Source: an uncultured Gammaproteobacteria bacterium
Lineage (GTDB): Bacteria > Pseudomonadota > Gammaproteobacteria > Pseudomonadales > Pseudohongiellaceae
DNA length: 64,000 nt
NCBI GenBank assembly: GCA_913060975.1
Contig: CAJXVC010000001.1
Coordinates: forward strand, 62,001-126,000
Direction of reading: 5' to 3'
A model generated the notes under the pieces. That model had not been told where the DNA came from and searched no databases. It worked only from the letters and a program-made list of their open reading frames with translations. The position numbers and the translations under genes were made by a program. Positions within the stretch are counted from its first letter, which is position 1. Every line of letters begins with the position of its first letter. Of the stretch, positions 54,736 through 64,000 are shown piece after piece.

Positions 54736-55779
54736 CTAAGAATTACCCAGATCGTTTGTCTTGGTCGGCGGAGCAATATGCTCAGAGGCAAAGTAATAGA
54801 GAGCAAACAACGCCATAAAGGCCGTGAACATTATGGACTCTTTGACTTGAAAGATAAGTCCGAGCTGGCCTAAACATCCTAGAAAAAGTGAAATAGCAAG
54901 CAACAAGGACACGACCTTTGCGTCAGATAAACCACGTCGTTGAAGCTTATGGTGTAAATGATCATGGCCAGGATGAAAAGGGGACCGTCCTTGCAATGGT
55001 CGTTTGATTAGCAAGTTTACAGTATCCATCAGTGGTACTGCCAAAAACCATAGTGCGTGAACGGGAGCGAAATTAGCAGTATTTCCCTGACTATTTTCAA
55101 TAAGCAGCCAGGCCAGAATAAAGCCGATTGTGGTGCTACCGGCATCGCCCATGTAAACGAGGGCTTTTTTCTTCCACGGGTAGCGGAAATTCAACACTAA
55201 AAAAGCCAAAATAGAGCAAATTAAAATCAAACTGAATATTGATACGTTACCAGGCCACGACGTAGCCAAGGCAATCATACCTAAAGTGATTACAGCAAAC
55301 CCGCCGGAGAGGCCATCAATACCGTCGCTCATGTTGATAGCGTTAATGACACCTACTGTGGCAAAAACGGTAAGTGGAATTGATAGCACCCCGGTTGTTA
55401 AAGAGATTGAAAATATTAAATTGCCGAGGGAGTGTAATTCGACGCCGGCCAAAATTGGCATACAAAGAGCAATTAATCCGTGCCCGGCCATACGCAAATC
55501 TGCGGAGAGTTCTTTTGCGTCGTCAATGACACCGACAAATAGCACCAAGGCAGACAAACTGAACAGGGGGGCAAATTGTGTGAGTAGTCCGGGCGTGAAT
55601 GTGACTGCTAAAAGCGTGCCCAGGAATATGCCAATACCACCCACCATTGGTGTAGCAGTGGTGTGATTTTTTCGTCCACTGGGTAGATCGACTAAAGATA
55701 CGTGTGCTGCAATGGGGCGTAATGCTTGCAAGCAAAGGCCAGTCACTACAAAGGAAATCGCGAGTGCAACGAGATTCAT
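54736..55779 (-). CDS. Second WecA-type undecaprenyl-phosphate GlcNAc-1-phosphate transferase
   Basis: Polytopic membrane enzyme of the MraY/WecA family. 347 residues, about eleven membrane segments. Motifs: PMVGGIGIFLG near 44-54, LFVGVIDDAKELSADLR near 80-96, NAINMSDGIDGLSGG near 144-158, VYMGDAGSTTIGF near 207-219, and GRSPFHPGHDHLHHKL near 263-278, which is the WecA-type His motif. It differs from the WbpL-type gene at 39174 (that one has HASHAYQH). It stands alone next to a tRNA integration site with base composition lower in GC than its neighbours, so it may have been acquired by transfer. Confidence 0.92.
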   Translation of the reverse strand: MNLVALAISFVVTGLCLQALRPIAAHVSLVDLPSGRKNHTTATPMVGGIGIFLGTLLAVTFTPGLLTQFAPLFSLSALVLFVGVIDDAKELSADLRMAGHGLIALCMPILAGVELHSLGNLIFSISLTTGVLSIPLTVFATVGVINAINMSDGIDGLSGGFAVITLGMIALATSWPGNVSIFSLILICSILAFLVLNFRYPWKKKALVYMGDAGSTTIGFILAWLLIENSQGNTANFAPVHALWFLAVPLMDTVNLLIKRPLQGRSPFHPGHDHLHHKLQRRGLSDAKVVSLLLAISLFLGCLGQLGLIFQVKESIMFTAFMALFALYYFASEHIAPPTKTNDLGNS

Positions 55780-56867
55780 AATTCTAGTTTTTAAAAGCCG
55801 TCATATAGCAAACACAAATATTAAGCTGTTTCACTGAGCCAGAATCAGCTCTGCGAAAAACCATATTGATTTTAAATATTATTAGAAATCAACTTCTTAT
55901 GAGATCGTGCACTCGGTTGACCTTATTTGCGAAACTGCTAAAGGTGAGGTGCGGTATTTATTATTTCAGCGCCTAATCGCGATCACTATCTAAGATATCA
56001 CAGTTATTTGAGAGAGTTTGAATGCTCTTTTTGGCTCGAAAAGGGTAGCCCAGCCCGACAGCTGCAAACCCGTATGGGGTTTCCGAAAATGACTCGCACC
56101 ATCGGTGATGGAATTGCAGAATCTTGCCTTAAAACTGATTCGAATATCGATCTCCGATACGTCTCAAACGAGGCGATACCGAGAGGGCCTGCAGCCCCGA
56201 ATAGAAGGGATTCCGCCGTTCAACGATCATGACTTGCTCTTGCTGTTTCGCAAAATCAGGCAAGTATTCGGTTTTTCCGTACTGCAATGCCAATCTTCGT
56301 CTGCCCGGGTTTGCGCTATCTCCCGCTAGTATTTGATTATTGGCAAGCAAGCTTTTCCGAACATTCAGATAATCAATAGTGTCATTGACAGCCAATCCTG
56401 CAATGGTGACTTCGAGTTCATCTTTAGTCGCTGTGAATGTGACCTTTGCCTGAATAGCTTCGCGGATATGACGAGGAGGCGGCCGGGTGATGGTGTTAAT
56501 GCCGCGCAAATCGCGAACTCAATCAATTACATTCGCCGTTACCAAGGACGATATTCTTGCCGTAAATAGTGCTTTACTGAAGCGTATTGCCTGTTAATCA
56601 AACAAGCCGTGTCCATTCTCATTGTCTCGCAGGGTGAGCGGCGAGCTAAACCCAAAAACACAGCCTGCCAACGGTGACATGATTGTCATAAATCAGCTAA
56701 ACTTCGCGCTTAGGAAAAGCAGTCATAAAGGCTGTCGCAGCATGCTGCGTTAATAACAAATCGTTGTAACATCGCTTGTATTTATTCACCTTTGTGCTTA
56801 CGCCCGAACCAATCTCTGCTCACAATTTGCGAAGTGGTCAGCCAGCACTTGATTCAGAGTTACCTTC
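55780..56867. other. 1.1-kb stretch before smc without a confident gene
   Basis: A minus-strand frame at 56129-56509 (up to 126 residues from TTG) has protein-like composition in parts (KVTFTATKDELEVTIAGLAV) but no ribosome binding site and no family I recognise; it may be a gene remnant. The region is richer in A and T than the flanking core genes. The smc promoter should lie in its last 200 bases, but I see no clear boxes. Confidence 0.5.
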
Positions 56868-59800
56868 ATGCGGCTGAAATGCATCAAGCTTTCGGGCTTT
56901 AAGTCCTTTGTAGACCCAACCACCGTCAATTTTCCCTCTGATCTGTGTGCCGTCGTCGGCCCGAACGGCTGTGGCAAATCCAATGTCATCGACGCTGTGC
57001 GCTGGGTGATGGGCGAGAGCTCAGCCAAGAATCTGCGCGGCGAAAACATGACCGATGTCATCTTTAATGGCTCTGGCGCCCGCAAACCGGTTGGGCAGGC
57101 CAGTGTTGAGCTGGTGTTTGATAATCAGGACCACCGGCTGACTGGCGAATACGCCAACTTTACCGAGGTGTCGATCAAGCGCCGGGTGGACCGGGACGCG
57201 CAGTCTTCTTACTTTCTTAATGGCACCAAGTGCCGCCGCAAAGACATTACCGACATTTTCCTCGGTACTGGTCTGGGCGCGCGCAGCTACTCCATCATCG
57301 AGCAAGGCATGGTCTCACGCCTGATCGAATCCAAGCCGGAAGAACTGCGGGTCTTTATTGAGGAAGCGGCTGGCATCTCCAAGTACAAGGAGCGCCGCAA
57401 AGAGACCGAGAATCGCATCAAGCGCACCATGGAAAATCTGGAGCGCCTCACTGATATCCGCGACGAACTGGAACGGCAGCTGGCACATTTGAAGCGTCAG
57501 TCGGTGGCAGCAGAGAAATACGGCGAATTCAAGAAGGAAGAGCGGCAAACCACGGCTAATCTGAATGCGCTGAAGTGGCGCGCGCTGGATACCGAGCTTA
57601 AAGCCAATCAGGAAAAGATCCACGAGCTGGAAGTCAAAATCGAATCAACTACCGCTGATCAGCGGGCGCTGGATGCCGAGATCGAGCAGAATCTGGCCGA
57701 TAATGCCGACCTCAATGATGCCTTGGGTGAAGTGCAAGCGCGTTACTACAGTCTGGGCAACGACATTGCCCGCATCGAGCAATCAATCGAGCACCATGTC
57801 GAGCGGGTCGATCAGCTCAAGCTGGACTTGCAGGAAACCGAAGAAGGCTGGGAGCAAACCCGTGAAGAGCTGGATGTGGATCTCAAGCGCATCACTGAGC
57901 TGGAAGCGCAGGTTAAGGAACTCACTCCAGCGCTGGATGAAGCCCGTGAGCAAGAGGCCATCTCAACTGAAGAACTGGCAGAGGCTGAGCAGGTCATGCA
58001 GCGCTGGCAGCAGGAATGGGATGAATTCAATCAGCGCGCCGAAGAACCGCGCCAGATTGCTGAGGTCGAGCAATCCCGTATTCAGCAGCTCGAGCAAATC
58101 GTCGAGCGCGGCCTGACCCGTAAGCAGAAACTGGAAGAAGAGCAGCGGCAGTTCGCCGAGGCGCCGGTAGATGATGAATTACAGTCGATCTCTGAGGATA
58201 TCTCGGAGCTTGAGCTGGATATTGCCGCCAAGCAGGCCCAGTCCACCGAGCTGGCGGGCCAGATTCAGGATGACCGTCAGGCGCTGAATCAATGCGGTGA
58301 GGACCTCGATGCGTCGCGTGAAGAATTACAGACCGCCAAGGGTAAGCAAACGTCTTTGGAGGCTTTGCAGCAGGCTGCACTGGGTCAGGACAATGAAGAA
58401 CTGAATCGCTGGTTGCAGAACAAGGGGCTGGATAATCAGATTCGTCTGGGCGAGAGCCTGCACATTGAATCCGGCTGGGAGCTGGCAGTTGAAACCGTTC
58501 TGGGTGATTCCCTGCGCGCTATCTGTGTCGAGGGGCTGGATGAAGTCGAGCGCATGCTGGCTGATCTGCCTCAGGGCAAGTTGGCTTTCATCGATGTCAA
58601 TGCCGGCCCGCGCACAGTAGCGCCAGGCCAGGGTCTGACGCCGCTCACCAGCAAGGTGTCCAGTGACTGGGAAATCTCTGAATTACTGTCCGGTATTTAT
58701 ATTGCCAGTAGTCTGGAAGAGGCCACCCGGCTGCGCGCCAGCTTGCGCGAAGGCGAATCTCTGATCACGCCAAATGGTATTTGGCTAGGCAAGACCTGGC
58801 TGCAATTGCGTAGTACTAGCACCCAGGAAAGCATCGCTGAGCGACGCAGTGTGATTGGCGACTTATTCAAAAAAATCAAGCAATTAAACGAGAAAGTTGA
58901 GAATTTAAATAATCAAAGAACCACGCTGCGTGAGCGCCTTGCCAACGCCGAATCCGAGCGTGAATCACTGCGTAACCAGATCGGTGACAAGACGAATGAA
59001 TTGGGCGATCTCAAGTCCCGACTCAGCGGCAAGCGCGCCAAGGAAGAAGAGGCCACTCTGCGCAAACAGCGAGTGAGTCAGGAATTGGAAGATCTGGCCG
59101 AGCAATTAGCCGTGGAGCAAGAGAACACGGCTGCCGCCCGGGCACGCCTGCAGGAAGCACTGGATAGCATGGAGCAGGATGTGGGTGGCAAAGAGCGTCT
59201 GCAAGAAGCGCGCGAAGAGGCGGTGCAAAACCTCACTCGTTGTCGCGACAAGGCCCGATCTGACAAGGATCGCGCTCATGAGCTGGCGCTCAAGCAGCAA
59301 TCGGTGCAATCCCAGCTGCAATCCACGCGGGAAACCATGGACCGCATGGCCAGCCAGGTACAGCGCTCCAAAGAGCGCATGGAATCGCTGCATCGCCAAA
59401 TCGAGCAATCTCACGAACCGCTGGAAACCATGCGCCGTGAGCTCGAAACCCTGCTGCAGAAGCGCCTTGAGGTCGAAAAAGAACTCAACGAGGCCAAGGC
59501 CAAGGTTGATGCCAACGAGCACAAGATCCGTGAGCTGGAAAAGCAGCGCAATGGCATTCAGGATAAGCTCAACAGTATTCGCGAAGAGTTAATGCAAAAC
59601 CGTCTGAAAAGCGAAGGCGCCACGGTCAAGCGGGAAGCGCTGCTGGACCAATTGCGCGAAGCCAAGTTTGACCTCGACACGGTATTGGCCAATCTGCCCG
59701 AAGAGCTTGATGTGGCGACTTGTGAGGCCGAGCTGGAAAAACTGGGTAATCGTATTCAGCGTCTGGGGCCGATCAATCTGGCTGCCATCGATGAATATCA

Positions 59801-60377
59801 ACAGCAGTCTGAGCGTAAGGTATACCTCGACAAGCAGAACGATGATCTGGAGAAGGCGCTCGAAACCTTGCGTAACGCTATCCGCAAGATCGACAAGGAA
59901 ACCCGGGCTCGCTTCAAGGAAACCTTCGATATCATCAATAGCGGCCTGCAGGACCTGTTTCCCCGCGTGTTTGGCGGCGGCCACGCCTATCTGGACATGA
60001 CTGGCGAAGACTTGCTCGATACCGGTATTGCCATCATGGCGCGGCCTCCGGGCAAACGAAACAGCACTATTCACCTGTTGTCTGGTGGTGAAAAAGCCAT
60101 GACCGCTATTGCGCTGGTGTTCTCTATCTTCCAGCTCAACCCTTCACCTTTCTGTATGCTGGATGAGGTTGACGCACCTCTGGATGACGCCAATGTCGGG
60201 CGTTACGCCAATCTTGTCAAAGAGATGTCGAAGAATGTGCAGTTCATTTTCATCACGCACAACAAGATCACGATGGAAATGGCCAATCAATTGTTGGGTG
60301 TTACCATGCACGAACCGGGTGTGTCCCGCATCGTTGCCGTGGATATCGACGAGGCTGCTGAACTGGCTGCCATGTAA
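56868..60377 (+). CDS. smc: Chromosome segregation ATPase Smc
   Basis: Core ATPase of bacterial condensin, acting with ScpA and ScpB. 1169 residues: N-terminal head with Walker A VVGPNGCGKSNVIDAVRWVM near 26-45, coiled coil arms (about 170-500 and 670-1000), a hinge domain near 520-640, and the C-terminal head with signature LLSGGEKAMTAIALVFSIF and Walker B PFCMLDEVDAPLDDAN. Length and domain order are normal. ScpA/ScpB are encoded 34 kb upstream. zipA follows after 121 bp. Confidence 0.98.
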   Translation: MRLKCIKLSGFKSFVDPTTVNFPSDLCAVVGPNGCGKSNVIDAVRWVMGESSAKNLRGENMTDVIFNGSGARKPVGQASVELVFDNQDHRLTGEYANFTEVSIKRRVDRDAQSSYFLNGTKCRRKDITDIFLGTGLGARSYSIIEQGMVSRLIESKPEELRVFIEEAAGISKYKERRKETENRIKRTMENLERLTDIRDELERQLAHLKRQSVAAEKYGEFKKEERQTTANLNALKWRALDTELKANQEKIHELEVKIESTTADQRALDAEIEQNLADNADLNDALGEVQARYYSLGNDIARIEQSIEHHVERVDQLKLDLQETEEGWEQTREELDVDLKRITELEAQVKELTPALDEAREQEAISTEELAEAEQVMQRWQQEWDEFNQRAEEPRQIAEVEQSRIQQLEQIVERGLTRKQKLEEEQRQFAEAPVDDELQSISEDISELELDIAAKQAQSTELAGQIQDDRQALNQCGEDLDASREELQTAKGKQTSLEALQQAALGQDNEELNRWLQNKGLDNQIRLGESLHIESGWELAVETVLGDSLRAICVEGLDEVERMLADLPQGKLAFIDVNAGPRTVAPGQGLTPLTSKVSSDWEISELLSGIYIASSLEEATRLRASLREGESLITPNGIWLGKTWLQLRSTSTQESIAERRSVIGDLFKKIKQLNEKVENLNNQRTTLRERLANAESERESLRNQIGDKTNELGDLKSRLSGKRAKEEEATLRKQRVSQELEDLAEQLAVEQENTAAARARLQEALDSMEQDVGGKERLQEAREEAVQNLTRCRDKARSDKDRAHELALKQQSVQSQLQSTRETMDRMASQVQRSKERMESLHRQIEQSHEPLETMRRELETLLQKRLEVEKELNEAKAKVDANEHKIRELEKQRNGIQDKLNSIREELMQNRLKSEGATVKREALLDQLREAKFDLDTVLANLPEELDVATCEAELEKLGNRIQRLGPINLAAIDEYQQQSERKVYLDKQNDDLEKALETLRNAIRKIDKETRARFKETFDIINSGLQDLFPRVFGGGHAYLDMTGEDLLDTGIAIMARPPGKRNSTIHLLSGGEKAMTAIALVFSIFQLNPSPFCMLDEVDAPLDDANVGRYANLVKEMSKNVQFIFITHNKITMEMANQLLGVTMHEPGVSRIVAVDIDEAAELAAM

Positions 60378-60498
60378 CCGGTTTGCTGTGCGACTTGATT
60401 GCCCCAATTTAAAGCTAAAGAAAATTGGGTAACTGCAAGATAACCTTAAAAATTTTCACATAAACGCACGTTTTTCGTGCAACGTTTACCGCGACCCT

Positions 60499-62535
60499 AT
60501 GAGTCTTCGCGAATTAATCATTCTGCTTCTCGGATTGGCCATTGTGGCTGTCGTCCTGCGTGGCCTGTATGTCGCCATTCAGGCGCGGCGCGGCCAAATC
60601 CGTCTGGCTATCGACAAGAACATCCCCAATGACGTTGATCTTGAAGCGCTCGAGTTGTCTGAGCTGCCCAGTGGTGGCGCCCGGGTTCGGGCGCGCTCGG
60701 CTGCTGCTCAGGTTGAAGATCCGGCACTGGTGCGTGCCAAGGCACGCGCCTCGGCCATGGATCTGGGGGATGAGCAGGACGAGCAAATCCCGGTATTGAT
60801 GGATGCGGTTGATCTGCACGATGCGCAGCAAGAAGAACCTGACGACTCAGGCAGTAATGTCGAACAGGATGAGCTCGCTGATTCTGATGACTGGGGCGAG
60901 TCCGACGATAGCCAGTTCGCGCCGCAAACAGCTTCGCCAGTAATAGACCCAGACAGTCGTGCACAAGATTCGGATCACTTAGCGACTGGCGATGAGTTCG
61001 CGGATGACTTTGCTGTCGACTCGCGCCACGAGCCTTCCATTTCAGCGCATGATTTTGTCGACGATGAAGTCTTGGCTGAGCCGGTAAATACTGACATAGA
61101 CGCTCTGGACGACACGGAAGACAGCGATAACTGGGAAGACGCAGACGAAGAGCCGCCAGACGATGTGCTATTTGATTATGGCGATGCAGAGCAGGATGAC
61201 AATACAGCCATGCAAAACGTCAGGGCTGATACTTCTGCTGGTTTTCATGGTGTAAATAGCGATGATTTAGATGACCATGTATTAGACGATGATGAGTTAG
61301 ATGACGATCGCGATCAGGAAGATGCTGATCTAGGTGGTGGTTTGTCTGCGATTGCGCCGGACTACAGTGGCGAAGATGACGACGGTGCTGCTGATCCGGT
61401 CAGTTATGCTGATAGCGATACAACGGCCCAGAGTGACTACGACTACGAAGATGACCAGGCCCAGGACGACTGGGATGAGTCAGAGGACGTTTACGACGAC
61501 AGCGACGAAGACGACGAGTATCTCGATGCAGATGAGCAAGCGCGATCGGCGCCAGCACTTGGCAGCACGGCGGCATTCGAAGAGTCGCTTGATGAATTCT
61601 CCATGTCCGCCGGTGAACGTATTGGTGGCGATCGACAAGCCGCCAAGCCAGCACGCTCAAGCAAGCTCAGCAAGTTAGACAAGGCAGAGCAAACACAACG
61701 CGCGGATTCAGCAGGCGATAACGAGCAGCCAGAATTATTCGACGCGGCGAGCGACGCCAAGCCGGCGGCCCCCAAACGCAGTCTGCGTGCATCCTTGTTC
61801 TCAGCCTTCTCTCGGAGTAAGAATGAATCAGAACCTGAATCAGTCAATCAGGAGAAGCCGCGCCAGGGACGTTCTGGAAAAGCATCTACTGGCCAAGCAC
61901 CTCCTGAAAAGACATCTCCGAAGGCAGAGCCGCGTACCGAGCCACAACCACAACCCTTGTTTGCAGAAGAAAAACCAGTTCTCAGGCCGGTTGAATCTGA
62001 CACCACTGCGCGCCGCAGACCAGAGCCAGAGTTGGACGACGCGGCGCCGGAATTGGAAGTGGCTGATGAAAGAGGCCGGGTATCACCAGCTGAGCCATCC
62101 GAAGTGCTGGTGATGAATGTGATGGCTCGGGAAGGCTATGCATTCAACGGTCATGACCTGCTGGAATCACTCATCACTTCCGGATTGAAGTTTGGCGACA
62201 TGAACATTTTTCACATGCGCTCTGGACCAGATGGCAAAGGCCCGGCCATTTTCAGCGTCGCCAACATGCTCAATCCCGGCACATTCGATCTCAATGAGAT
62301 GGAAGATTTTGCCACAGTCGGCATTAGCCTGTTCCTGGCCTTACCGGCACCAACCAACAACCTCGATGCCCTTGAGAAGATGCTTACCTGTGCCCGTCAG
62401 GTGCAAGCTGAGTTGGCAGGTGAGTTACGCGATGATAATCGCAATGTAATGACCAAGCAGACCATCGAGCATTATCGTCAGCGTGTGCGTGACTTCGAAC
62501 TGCGGCGACTCAAGGCCGCTGGCAGTCGCGCTTGA
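60499..62535 (+). CDS. zipA: Cell division protein ZipA with very long acidic linker
   Basis: Essential division protein that ties FtsZ to the inner membrane. 678 residues against about 290-330 in most relatives. The N-terminal membrane anchor is LRELIILLLGLAIVAVVLRG. A highly acidic region (about residues 75-345, many D/E runs) is followed by a basic, Pro- and Ala-rich section (about 350-530). The C-terminal FtsZ-binding domain starts at EVLVMNVMAREGYAFNGHDL and contains GPAIFSVANMLNPGTFDL. All added length is in the linker. It lies between smc and ligA, the normal order. Confidence 0.95.
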   Translation: MSLRELIILLLGLAIVAVVLRGLYVAIQARRGQIRLAIDKNIPNDVDLEALELSELPSGGARVRARSAAAQVEDPALVRAKARASAMDLGDEQDEQIPVLMDAVDLHDAQQEEPDDSGSNVEQDELADSDDWGESDDSQFAPQTASPVIDPDSRAQDSDHLATGDEFADDFAVDSRHEPSISAHDFVDDEVLAEPVNTDIDALDDTEDSDNWEDADEEPPDDVLFDYGDAEQDDNTAMQNVRADTSAGFHGVNSDDLDDHVLDDDELDDDRDQEDADLGGGLSAIAPDYSGEDDDGAADPVSYADSDTTAQSDYDYEDDQAQDDWDESEDVYDDSDEDDEYLDADEQARSAPALGSTAAFEESLDEFSMSAGERIGGDRQAAKPARSSKLSKLDKAEQTQRADSAGDNEQPELFDAASDAKPAAPKRSLRASLFSAFSRSKNESEPESVNQEKPRQGRSGKASTGQAPPEKTSPKAEPRTEPQPQPLFAEEKPVLRPVESDTTARRRPEPELDDAAPELEVADERGRVSPAEPSEVLVMNVMAREGYAFNGHDLLESLITSGLKFGDMNIFHMRSGPDGKGPAIFSVANMLNPGTFDLNEMEDFATVGISLFLALPAPTNNLDALEKMLTCARQVQAELAGELRDDNRNVMTKQTIEHYRQRVRDFELRRLKAAGSRA

Positions 62536-62538
62536 TAG

Positions 62539-64000
<1,462 letters not shown>

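Noticed and set aside
56129..56509. Minus-strand frame of up to 126 codons before smc
   Set aside because: Parts look protein-like, but there is no ribosome binding site, only a TTG start, and no recognisable domain; kept as a possible remnant only.

Overview
The window is chromosomal DNA from a gammaproteobacterium of moderate GC content. Gene content and order resemble Pseudomonas and related marine or oligotrophic Gammaproteobacteria. Examples are rpsA-ihfB next to gyrA/pheA/tyrA-aroA/cmk, the fused tyrA-aroA gene, the mtaD-ubiG-mupP-yciK operon, the thrS-infC-rpmI-rplT-pheST-ihfA-merR-tRNA-Pro block, and smc-zipA-ligA. Comparisons with Pseudomonas order are from memory, not from a search. 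I cannot name a genus. The window is dense in core genes, with no CRISPR array, no intact insertion sequence and no rRNA.

Layout. 1-2.2 kb: metG (cut by the window edge) and a 54-residue rubredoxin on the minus strand, then dcd. 2.2-3.1 kb: a gene-free stretch. 3.1-11.6 kb: a FliA-type sigma factor, then a complete cytochrome c maturation cluster ccmABCDEFGHI. 11.7-18.9 kb: LysE-type exporter, moaA-moaB, an unannotated 37-residue membrane peptide gene with its own leader dyad and terminator (minus strand), a HemD-like gene, exonuclease III, an exported cyclophilin, yciB-yciI (minus) and yciO. 19-23.4 kb: trpS, scpA, scpB, rluB. 23.5-27 kb: the minus-strand operon mtaD-ubiG-mupP-yciK, divergent from gyrA. 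27.4-38.6 kb: gyrA, pheA (dehydratase only), tyrA-aroA, cmk, rpsA, ihfB, lapA, lapB, pyrF. 38.7-42.4 kb: comEA, a WecA/WbpL-type sugar-phosphate transferase and a WbpM-type dehydratase, the two end pieces of a polysaccharide locus. 42.4-46.3 kb: simple repeats, a second exported cyclophilin, tRNA-Asn, uvrB, tRNA-Val. 46.3-53.7 kb: the translation operon thrS to pheT, ihfA and a MerR-type gene. 53.7-56.9 kb: the only clearly accessory-looking stretch. It has two truncated tRNA-Pro-like copies before an intact tRNA-Pro, an orphan antitoxin-like gene whose stop codon lies antisense inside the tRNA, a second WecA-like gene and about 1.1 kb without a confident gene. 56.9-64 kb: smc, zipA, and ligA running off the edge.

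Genes that act together: Ccm proteins attach heme to apocytochromes c. ScpA, ScpB and Smc form the condensin complex, although smc is 34 kb away from scpAB. LapA and LapB control lipopolysaccharide synthesis. IhfA and IhfB, both encoded here, form IHF. PheA and TyrA-AroA supply aromatic amino acids. WbpL- and WbpM-type proteins start surface-glycan synthesis.

The least explained items are the tRNA-Pro repeats with the antitoxin fused into the tRNA antisense, the 37-residue peptide gene, the 16-bp perfect inverted repeat between infC and rpmI, and the long acidic extensions on ScpB and ZipA. Several genes appear to use TTG or GTG starts, so the 5' ends given here are often judgement calls and are explained per gene.
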